Shown here: piece by piece, positions 13,901 to 25,900 of the stretch
Position numbering within the stretch: the stretch's first letter is position 1
Layout: the number at the start of each line of letters is the position of its first letter
NCBI GenBank assembly: GCA_023055355.1
Contig: JALJCS010000001.1
Location: 66,691,381 to 66,755,380 of the forward strand
Direction of reading: 5' to 3'
Length of the DNA stretch: 64,000 nt
Source of the DNA: Agelaius tricolor
Lineage: Eukaryota > Chordata > Aves > Passeriformes > Icteridae
The notes under the pieces: generated by a model
What the model was told of the DNA's origin: nothing
Seen by the model: the letters and a program-made list of their open reading frames with translations, nothing else
The model's database searches: none
Position numbers and translations under genes: made by a program

Positions 13901-16900
13901 TGTATTCAGTGGAGAGCACAAGATTGAATGGAGAGGAGTACTTCATGTTACAAGAGCAGCTACAGTTTTCTGGTAAACAGGTGATTGATTTTTTACTTCT
14001 CTTTCTCTCTATGAGAGATGGGGTGGAGGGGTGGTGTGTGTTTTAGTATTTAGATCTCTTGAATATAGTCAGTGTTCATAGCTGTCAAAATTGTGGTTGC
14101 AATGCTTCTCCTTCCCACATGTGAAAGGTTCTTTTTTTCCAAATGATTGAAGTCTAATGGTCATGTCTGGCTTTCACATCAAAATATGGATCCAGAGATT
14201 CATATCATTCTGCCTCTTTTGTGATGTTCCCCAGCTTGCAGGACCTGACAGGGCCAGTTTTGAGGCTTAGCACTTGCCAGGGATACCAGGGTTGCAGAAG
14301 TGCTGTTACAGAAACAGGTTTTACCTGTGATGATGAGAGAGGGGGAATGGCATCTGCCCCTGCTGCAGCCTGGCACAGCTTGCTGCTGCTGCCACAGTGC
14401 TGGTGAGGGTGCCACATCTGCCTCCAGTCAAAGGAAAAAAGGGACAGGGAATTGTTGTTTTAGCTGTATTAGGGTGGAGAACAGGTCCCATGCAGAAGTA
14501 GAAAGGAGAAGGAAAATAGAGATGCTAGTTCCACCAATAGCTCACCAAAGATCCTGTAATATGTGGATCATTAGCTCCCTTTTCCTACCTGGAGACACTT
14601 TGTTATGCTCTGAGGCCTGCACAACCTCCATATCTCTGCTGACTTCTCCTCTGCCTTTCTTCCACATTCACCCCTCTCTGATGTCCTACCAAGTCTCTTA
14701 AAAACTTGGTTCACTGCTGGCTCCTCATAGATTGTTGTGAGCTTCTCCAAATCCACCCTGCCTCTGCCGCCATGTGAGATTTGACCTCATTCTTGGTAGG
14801 TGGAATTTGGTCTTGCCTACACAATGGAAGAACTCTGATGCTGAGTATTCTTCTCATGAAAAGATCTGCCAAGGTCTTAGCGTATTCTTTCCTCCCTGCC
14901 TCCCTCACTTTCTTCCTTCCTTTAAAGCCCAGTCTTTGTTTTTATTCCACCTGTCATACAAATTGTACTCCCATTTAACCTGAAGCCAGATTGTCCATTG
15001 AAGCCTCTCTCCAGTTTTAGAGATCTATCTCTCTTAGTTAGCTTTGTATCATCCCCCAGAACATTTAACTTTCTTTTACCAAAAGAAAAGAATTTGGTGT
15101 TTCTCTGATCATAAAACAAAGCCAGGCCTGGTTTAGTCCATGAAAGGGAATTAATATTCCAAAAGGCCAGCTAATCTCACAGGTATTTTACTTTCATGAG
15201 GGCTTGGTAAGAAGGAAGGCAGGTTCTGGTGTGCCACCTGCTATACTTGTAATCCTGCATACAGAGGAACTGTAAAACTTTTGTACATGAGAGAAAAGTC
15301 TGTGCTGCAAAGGGCCAATCTCTCTCCCAGTACTAGCCTCCCTACCTCTCTGTGGAAGCTGGCTGGTGTGGACTGTCTCCATGGGAAGGTATATGTTGTC
15401 CAAGCTCAGCAGCACACTTGGACATGTCTTCTGGATGATCTGTGGCACAGGACTAACATGTTCCACTTTATTCTAAGTGGCAAACTTCAGCTTCCTTGCC
15501 CTTCTCTTTTGATTCTCTACTTACTTCTCTGGATCACCTTGTGCTAACCTCAAATTTCTTGTTCTTGCTTCAGGAACCTTGGCAGCAGTAGGACTGCTTG
15601 TCTGGTCCTGTCATTTTTTTTTTTTTTTCTGCACCTTTCTCTATGTCAGTGATACCAGCCTTCAACCATTCACTTATTCACACCTCCTACAAACAAACAT
15701 CTCCTCTCCTGCTTCTCTGTTGCCCTAATCTGTGCACTGACTTCTGAACTCAGCCTCCTGCTGTGATGCACACAGGCAAAAAGCCAAATACAAATGTCTA
15801 GATTGAGAAGTGACCAGTTGTAGCTGACAGGTGTTTCTTTATTAAAATAAATCTCAGAATAAAACTATCAGAAAAAAAAAAAGGACAGCACAACATTCTT
15901 TAATGGTGCAATTGTTGAGCTGGTTGTTACTGTTTCAATATCAAGAGGTAAATACATGTTTGCACAGGTACTAATATGTATTTTCTTTGCACAATGAAGT
16001 TCTTTACGTGAAAAGGGCATGTCTTACCTCAGTATTAAAGCATAGATGTAATAGTTAATTGCTGTTATCCAACAGTTAAAGTATGTTCTCCATGTAAGTG
16101 GTTCTTACTGATATTCACCATCTGTTTTTATGATAAAGAATTGCTGTTCAGCTGGATCTTCAGCAGTTTGTAGTTGTACTTCCTTTTTGCTTGAAATCTG
16201 AATGCTAGGAATAGGAATAGAAGAGCCTACTGTAAAAATGGCAGGTTTCCTAAACAAATACAAAGGCAGAGCTTTCAAAGTCTAATTTCTTTGGCAGGAA
16301 CTAAATCCTTCTATGGCAATTATTTTGTTTTCTGATCAGTTGTTTAGCTCAGCTGGTGTGTATTGGCAGAGCTTGATTGATTTGAGCAGAGCTCCTCTGA
16401 TTTATTCCAACTTAGGATCTGGCATAGAATTTCCAAAGCTCTTAGTAAGTTGTTTACACTGTACAGTATGATAGAACAAAAGTAATTGTATAGGGGAGCA
16501 GCGAAGTGCAGTATATGGAAGTGGGGCCCAGGACCCTTTAGGTATGTTTTCAATATTTTTAGTCAAAGGGTATTTCAGATAGCCAAGTTTATCCTGCAAC
16601 TCATGATGTTCAGTTACACTGCACCATCTCAAACACATGTTGTGCCCAGAAACTAGTACCTCTCATGAGCTGGGAAGGTGCTTGCCTGTTTTTGAAGCAT
16701 CACAGAAAGGAGGTGTTAAACTGCTGCCTAACTCCTGAAAATGAATAGTACAAATATTTATTTGCCTTTTAATAGTGATGATACAGGGGTCAGGATAAAG
16801 AAGATGGACACATCTATAGGAAAATGTAATAGCTGCAGGAAAAAAAAATGGGGCAAGGAAGAAGGGACCCAAAGGTTCAAAAAAGCAACATAAATTCAGG

Positions 16901-19900
16901 AAGATGTCATTTAGCATGGAGCATGGGAGGGAGAATAGGTAAATGGGATAAAATATAGCACGACTGACTAAATATACACTCGGGCACATACACGCTGTGA
17001 GATATTTTTAACAGGACAACCTACAGGAGCAATCATTCAAACCTTGATTTTCTGACATACAATGTCAACAGAAATACGTCAAGAATATGATTACATAAGG
17101 AGCAACAGACAACTAAGTGATATAACATTTGCTTTCCTGTCATCATCTTCTGCAGTTTATTAATGAAGAGTTAGGGCAAAAAAAAAGGCTGTTCCACTTA
17201 CATACATGATAGAAATTTAAGCTTATAAGAGAATAGTTATGACTAGTGTTTGCATGAGAAGTTTGAGAGCTGCTGGAAAACATGTTCAGAGAGGCCCCAA
17301 ACAACTTGTTAGCTGTGCTAATGATATAAAATAGACTAAACTTGGTAACATTTAGCAGACTAACTTATGGAAGCAAATTCTTTTTTATTCACACAACAGA
17401 TTATTAAAGATCTGATTTTTATTACTGTTGCATATGGCATTGGATCTGTTGTTTACTGCAGAAACAAGAAAACTCTATTTTGAATATTAGAACCTATTAA
17501 AAAGAAATAACAAATCTTTCATGTCCCTTAAAGGAAGATAAAGCATTGAAGTAATGAACAGGAAGATTGTTTGGTTTCCTCCCCCACTTTATTTCATAAT
17601 AAATTATTTACAAAAATTTAAATATTCAAATTTCCTGCTTAATCAAATAAATGAATTAAAATTTTGCATCTATTTTCCATAAGTAATGCAATATTTTAAC
17701 TGTTTATTTGTAAAATCAAAGCTGGAAAACAAAGACAAAAGACCTGAAATGCTTTTTTCAAAAGGTGATTCTGACTTTCAGGCTGGATATCACCCACCTG
17801 TTTCAGACAGATAATGTTAAAATACCAGAGGTGTTTTGGAGATTTTGACAGGTACTTCCACTAAGCACTTGATATGCTATTGCTATCATGTCGGAGGTAC
17901 TCAGATACTCCAGGGATGAACACTGTGACAGGTGTTAAAAAAATGTTATCTGGAAAATCATCAGCTGCTATAAATAGGAGTCCACCAAGGACCTGATTAT
18001 TTTCTAGTGCTATCTCTTTTTGTGTTAGAATAAACATTCATGGTAGTAATGCTATTTTTGCCAATAAAGAGGAACTCATGATGTTGTCTAGACAACAGTT
18101 ATGCCTAAGGGTGCTTATCTCAGAAGTGAAGATGTGTTCCAATTCCTAGTTGGACTGTTTTTTTTAGGTGGTTGGTGTAACTTTGGATCTCACCTATGGT
18201 TTTCTGTACTGGCTTGTGCGAGATAGTCTATATCTAAACCTATACAGAGCTTCTCTCTGCAAAGAAGGGTAAGTAAATATATTGCAGAGATAAGAAAGTC
18301 TGCATTCTCTAGTTTTTCTCATACTCTTTAAGAAAAAAATGTTGTCCAGTTTTGTATTTGCTGGGAAATGCCCTGACAAAGGCAGGAATGATGAATCTGA
18401 CTCCATGTTCTCAGAAGGCTAATTTATTAGTTTATAATACTATATTATGTTGAAGAATACTATACTAACTAAAGAATACAGAAAGGATACTTGCTTAATG
18501 CTAAAAAGATAATAATGAAAACTCGTGACTCTTTCCAGAGTCTCAACACAGCTTGGCCCTGATTGGCCAATGAGTGAAAACAACTCACCAGAATCCAATG
18601 AAACAATCTCCAAACACATTTTACACAAGCACAACACAGGAGAAGCAAATGAGATAAGAATTGTTTTCCTTTTTTCTGAGGTTTCTCAGCTTCCCAGGAG
18701 AAAAATCCTGGGTGAAGGGATTTTTTTAGAGAATGTGAATGCCACAGTCCAGTGCTGGGCACACTATTTACTAATTTAATGATAAACAAAACCAAGAGCT
18801 AATGATCACGGCTAGCTGATGGCAAACTACATGTTGTGGTGGTTGGTAACAGTTTTACAGTGAGAGGAACAATGTACAGAACCTCAGCTGAACTGAGGTC
18901 ATGCTCATCAATTTTTAGACTTAGCTTTAGGAAATAATTGCTGCTTATTGTCTGTTTTATCTTGGCATTTACAATGCTTGACAGCTTCCAAGTGCCTGGA
19001 GCTCTGTAACTGGCTCATCTTTCATGAATCTCAGGATTTGAACTGACACCACTTTCTCACCTGAGCAAACAGTACTCAGCAGGCTTTCTTCTTGATCATT
19101 CTGAATGTGAAATGGCTGCATAACTCCAGAAAGGCAAAGTTTATTAACACGAAACATAAAGAACACTGTTTATGGGTTAGCTTGATTATATACTAAAGGC
19201 TTGAGAAAAATGGTGGTTTTCTCTAAGTGCAAAGTGTATAATGCATAGTAATTGTGAAACTATGTTTTTGCTCCCTTCCATGTGGAGAATGTGATTATCT
19301 TAATTTTTTTTTTCAAGCATCAGATTAGATTGCTTAAACTTAATTGAGCAGCATCTGTATTTACATGTGCCCATAATGTTGCAGGCTGGCTTTGTGTGGA
19401 ATCAGATGAATTTTCTGACTGACTTTAGACTTTCTATGATTAATAGTAAACACTTAAAGAATCAAAATATGTTGATTAGTTTTAGCTGGAACATACAGCT
19501 CCATTATGAATCAATTGGCAGTCATAAATCATTGTCCCTGGTATGCCAGAATGCAGAGATTAGAAGTGATCCAGCCTAATGGACCTGGATGGTGTGTCAA
19601 AGCTTTTCCAAATTTATTTGGATGGCACGTGTCTAAGCTCAAAGACATTTCTGAGATGGCAAAATGACAGCTCTTACAACATATTTAATCTCTTACCAAG
19701 ATAAATTGGGACCTAAAAAGGCCTGTAAGTTTTGATGTATGATATACAAGGCAGATTAAATCACGGATGATCCCAGCAAAGAAAAATGTTAATAGATCTT
19801 AGTAAATAATTGAAGAAAACTAACGGTCAGATAAATCTGAGTTCCTGATCTAGTGAAGTAGAATGAATCTCATGCTCTGAGGTAGACTTCACTGTTTCAG

Positions 19901-22900
19901 TGGAATTGCTGAGAGAAGGTGGGCTGATTTTTCAAAATACTCATTTTTCTGCATCTATGCAGCAGAATTTTAAACCATTTTATAACTGTTTTCCAATGAA
20001 ATAAAGGGAATGAAGGTCTTTTTGTTCTTTCTGTGATGTCTCATATTCTGAAAAGTGTTCCTCTTTAAAAAGCTTAAAGAAAAATTTTTAATTTGACTTC
20101 CTGCCTCCTACATTTTAGAATTTGAATTATAAGTATTAAGAACTTGAATTATAAAAAACTTTACAACATGTCAAACCTTGCATAAAGCTGTTCCCTCTAC
20201 ATGTGGGCTATCAGTTTGCTAATTTCATACATGTTTCCACAGTTGTAGTAATGCCATCATCACAGAATTTGCAGCATGGAGTACTTCAGAAATATCTCCG
20301 GGTTCACTGGAATACTACAGTGGTCGTCTGTTCTGGATTAATAAGCTTCAGTTCATTACAGTCCAGGAAGTCAATCAGAGCCTTAGCATTCCCTTCTCAC
20401 AACCAGCAGAGTTTACAGCCTTCACCCTTGTTCAGGCATCACTTAAACCTTTGCCAGGTACATTATTTTCTTTATCTAAACGCCTCAATAAAGGTATTCA
20501 CTGTCAGCCTGCAATTCTTCATTCTTGAAATTCTTTGCCCATTTGACAAAAGAGAAGGATAAGAGCAAATTATTAATAAATATATTAATAACTTATTAAT
20601 AAATATATCAGGATATACCTGATATATGTGTGTATATATGTCACCTGATAAATATATCAGGATAATGTGCAATTATAAAAGCTGATGGTAAACATATGGA
20701 TAAAAAGAATATGTGCTGTTGCTATTTATTGTTTCTATTTAATGTTGGCTTACAGGATTTACTTCCATGTTCTAAGTAGTCTACCTATTCCTCACATTCC
20801 TTAGATTATTATTATTTCTTCTGTTTATGGATAGGAAACTTTTCTTCTACGCCAAAAGTGATTCCAGATTCAGTGCCAGAGTCTTCTTTCAGAATTAAAG
20901 GAAATTCTACAAGTTTCCACATCACTTGGAGTCCCTCCACAAAGGTGGAATGGGGAACTGTCTTTTACTGCGTGGGATCAAAATCTCTACAAGTGAGAAT
21001 ATTGATGCAATCCCTACCTATTATCTACATGTATTACTGCATCTACTTGCTATTTTTACAAAGAAATTGAGTTTGTTTCTTTTCTGGCATTTCAAAATTG
21101 GTCAAGAACTAAACTAAATTGCAAACACAGTGCAAGTTGCCCAGTTTCTCCACCACTGCAGCCAGCAGTGGCTCTGGGCTAGTGGCTGGGATGGCAGTAG
21201 TCAGACAAGGAGAACACAATGATCAAAAATTCATGAGAAAGCCTCTTACAGTAACTCAGAGAAAGAAGTGCCCTCTGAGATGACAGTGGGACAGGCTTTG
21301 CCTGAATGTGAAATGTAGCCTCCATCCCCCCTTTAGTGCATTTGGCAAGCTTTACTTTAAATTCAAAGGGCAGATTGCTGGCACATCACTACCCACCAGT
21401 GCCACAGGAGCTGGTGAAACAATGACCACTCACAGGAAGGGAAGCTGTGTTTTGATTTAGGTGACCAGTTTGGTGAGGGAATTCTGGAAAACTGAAGGCC
21501 TTTAGAGCAGGAAAAATGTCTTGCTTTATTTTGTTCTGTTTAATTTCATTTGCAGCCTCTGGAGAATGAAGGATGCCTTCACCCCCATAATCTGACAGTG
21601 CCATCCTACCGAGTGGATTGGCTGGAACCATTTGCACTCTTTGATTTTACTGTCACTCCATACACATACTGGGGCAAGGCACCAATGACATCTGTATCCC
21701 TTCGGGCTCCTGAAGGAGGTACTAAAATTTTACATCCTGTTCCTCATGTGTAATGGGTACTGGGAGAAGCTCAGTGTCAGCAAGTGAAACCCTGGTGAAG
21801 GATGAGCAGCTTTCAGAGCTAGTTAGCTGCAGGCAGAGTTGCAAGGACATGTTTCTGAGTATCTTTGGCAGTCATCTATTGCATACATAAATGCAGACAA
21901 TTGAAGTAATTGAATTCAGAACAGAAAATGCAGGGCAATATATCCAGCATGTGCCTGTGACTATGAGCAAGAAAGAGAAACTGAATTCATTACAATGAAC
22001 ACGAAAAGCTGCATGCAATATCTTAATCACTTAGTAGATTTTAAAAAAATGTTATGCACATTTTACTCTTGCTTCAGTGTTTATTTTTGCTCTTATGCAT
22101 GTCAAAATTAAGTTAGCTGAAATATAGTGTTGAGTGACTGAAGCACTGAGAAAGCTTATGAGATGCAGTAGATTTTGAAGTGAATAGAAGAGGAAATAGA
22201 ATATGCTTTGTGTTGTGAAAATTTTTACAGCCCCATAGTTACATACAGGACTTGGCTAAATAGATATGTCCTAATCTCAGTGCAGGAGTGCAATTTTTTC
22301 CTGTTTATACAGCTCTTTCTTTTGGCTAGGTAAGTTAAAATCAGATAGCTTCACATCAATGAAAAACAGGAAGGAATAACCATTAAGTTTTAGATAACCT
22401 TCTTTAGAGTTAGTTATGAGGTTTGAGTTCATGTTTTAACAGGAGTATTTTGTTCTGTGTATTTTATCTTTATTTTTTATACAGTCCCTTCAGCCCCTAG
22501 GAACCCTAGAATATATGTGTTACAGAATAACCTACGTGGAAGTGATGGAAAAGTCCTTGTGGAGTTCAGGTGGGACAGACCTGAAAGGGATAATGGAATA
22601 TTAATGCAGTTCAGGGTTTACTATCAGCTAGTGAATCAGAGCAGCACTGCTGGCACTTTCATGGAGTGGATTGAAGGCAATGTTAAACCCACCCAGATGC
22701 AGTTTTCTCTCAAGGATGTGCTTCCCAGCCTCACAGTAAGGTTTCAGGTATGAAAAATTACTAAGCTTGTCTCGTGCTAGATGGTAGATGTTATCTGTGC
22801 AGTCTGATCTGTTTGCCTGGGAGATGTTTTTTTGGCTTGGGGCAAGAGCTTGTGGTTTCTGCTTGTAGAACTGCTGATTTGCTGACTCACCCATACATAC

Positions 22901-25900
22901 CTACCTGGCTTAACTTCTTTTTGTATCATGTTGTTCACTCAATGGTGAAGCCCAAAAGAAACTTTTCTAGAGGTTTCTCCAAGCCACTGCTAGAAACTGC
23001 AAGTTGAACACAGATTCAACTGATGTGGTAGAAAGTGACAGGCCTTTTGAACAGAGCCACAGTTTGAGAAAGTCAAGGATTCATGTGGCTTCTGTGGAAA
23101 GAGACTTCCAGTTCAAAACTTGTCAAGAAGTCATTTTTTCATTGGGATGAGTTTTGGAACGGACTGAATGTGTGCTTGAAACACAAGTTAAAAGCAAGAG
23201 AGCATGTCATAGAGCAGGGACTAATGAGAGAGAACACCATGTTGGTTGCAAGGTCAACAAATAGTAGGAATTGTTCCAGGCTGGGGAAGGAAACAAAAAG
23301 ACAGTCTGGAGTCCTTTGAGCTCTAACTGGTAGATGCAGCATGGATTGTCAATCTCTGGGCCACTGGTTAAAGTTCATAGCCACAGTCCCAACTTGAATG
23401 CAGCCTTTGAACTGACCAGCATAGCCTTATGTCAAACAGAGCACACACTTATGTTCCTAGATGAGCAGACAGGGGTTTTGTCTCTGTTGGCTCTACAGGC
23501 TCTATAGTGCAGTCATTTCTGCTGTTAGTTAACATAAGTATCAATCTCCTGTCCCACAGGTGCAGGCCTTCACCTCTGTAGGTCCAGGACCTTTGTCTGA
23601 CATGGCAGAGAGGAATTCATCAGGTATGGATGATTTAGTTGCCATCTCATGGTTTGTGTGCAATAGCTGGTGAAATGACAGTACAAGAATTTGGCAATCT
23701 GATAAATAGCCTCCAACATGCTATGTAACATACAGCAAACACAACAGAGGAAATGGTTACCTCCTCTGATATGAAAGATTAACACATTCCTTATCATTCA
23801 ACTAAATTTGGGAATTTCAAGCCTTTCCTCAAAACTACGCTAAATTAGCTTTTTTGTGCAACTCCAGGTTAGCATGGAACAGTAGGTTTTCACCTGTAAC
23901 CTGTTTACTGCTAGAGATCATAATATATTTCTAGTTTGGCTGTTAAAGGTCATTAAATGAGCAAATCTGTTTTGCTGTGCTTAAATTTGTTAGGTAAGCA
24001 TTCACAATGCCACTGAAAATATCTTAGTAGTTTGACTGTGATGACAAGAGGGCATCTCATTACTTTATTTATTTTCTGTTGCAAATAAAATAAGTTCAGA
24101 CCCAACATTTATTTGTATCTTGTACTTGCTTTCCTTATGAATGACTGTGTTTATCTAGGATGGGATTTTTTTGTTAATTGTGCTGTGCCCTTTTCCTTCC
24201 AGATCTTTTCCCTATCCCAACTCTAATAACTATTTCTGCCAGCAAGTTGTTTCTTACTGACATAGATAGTGGTCATACCATCTGGGAACTTTCAGCCAAG
24301 ACTGATGTAAAGGACATCTGTTATATTGCTAATGATGACAAAGCATACCATATCACTGAAGATTCTCTTTTTATTCTTGATATACAGAATGCTTCAATGT
24401 TTCAGGTACTCCTTTGGTCACTCCTTTACTTGAGAGAATCTAGGAAAATTATCATTACTTGACCATTATTGCCATTATTTTATGGCCTGTAAAACTTTGT
24501 TTTTGAAAAAGTAAAAATGACCAGAGTATGCCATTGTTAAAGTTGTCCTATTAATCATAAATAGTTTACTGACATCTGCTTTGTTGATATTTTTATCAGA
24601 TGTTCAGTTTAAAATTCATACTAGTAAATATAAGAAATTAATATTTTGTATCGCATTTAATTTAATTTTATTTTATTGACATCATTCTAATTTCAAGAAT
24701 AGGGAAGCAACAATTGATATTTGTGAAACAATAGTTTTGATTATTCGAAAAATGTTTCCAGTCCATGACACGTCTTTGTATTTTGACTTCTAGTTCCTAA
24801 GCAGGCATTTTTCTTTTAAAAACAAATTGGTTTTCATAATGTCTTAGCATCAGGTTGGAAAATTCTGTCCTTTTAATTTTTTTCTTAAGTTTTTCAAAGA
24901 TGCGCATCTTCACAATGTCACAGCCATCACAGTTGACTGGATTGCAAGGCATCTCTTTGTTGCCCTGAAAACACCACAGAATGAAACTCAAATATTTTTT
25001 ATTGATCTTGAGCTCAAAAAAAAATCTCTACAAGCCTTGAACAAGCAGCTCAGCAAAAGTAATTCAACTGTATCATCTCTGTTGTCATATCCTTTCTTAA
25101 GGTAAGGCACATACTAGTAATAACTTTTTTAAGAGCAAATTTTAGACATGATTTTCACTAAAACTTGAACTGTTAAGGACCAAAAAGGACTTTTTATAGT
25201 GGATGAGTTTTGGCATTATGTAAATCTCAGAAATTTTTGAATGTAGTGCCACTTAAGTACTGCTAGTTGAGCTTGGACATAGCTAATTTCAAAAAGATGT
25301 TTGTGTTTGAGTAACAATTTTAAATTATGCTTAAATACTGATAGGTACTTCTATATGTGTAATGCAAATGCAAGTAAGCACAGATAACATTTTTTTTGCA
25401 GTAACCATTTTATCCAGAGCAGCCAGTTATTGTGTCAGACTAGGATTGCCTTTAGGTTGGTCAGGTTGAAGTTTTCCTACTGAAAGCAGTGCATTTTCTT
25501 TGGTAGCCGCTTGTACTGGCTGGAAGCGTTTGATAATGGCAGCCACGTGTTTTATTATGATATTCTGAACAACACTGTGCACCACATCCTGGGACATGGA
25601 TTGGTAGAAAAACAGATGAGGAGCTACTGCACCTGTAATGTCACAGAAGCAGAGCTGGGAAGGCCTATGAGTATAGATCTGTCTGACTCCAAAAATCCCC
25701 AGCTGCTTTTCATCAGAGGAAGAGATGAAATATGGGCCTCAGATGTGGATGGTTGCCACTGCTGGAGAACTATCAAAATACCAAATATTCAAGGTCTGAG
25801 TGTCTTTTATTTTTCTAGGTAGTTTGTGATTCTTGCTGTCTCTTACTTCAAACAACTTTCATTTCAGAAAATAACATTCATGAAGCACTGATTATAGAAC

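Noticed and set aside
20203..20562. 119-codon open frame over exon 18
   Set aside because: It is a shadow. The ROS1 frame in the same interval gives the L-F-W-I-N propeller blade and correct phases on both sides.
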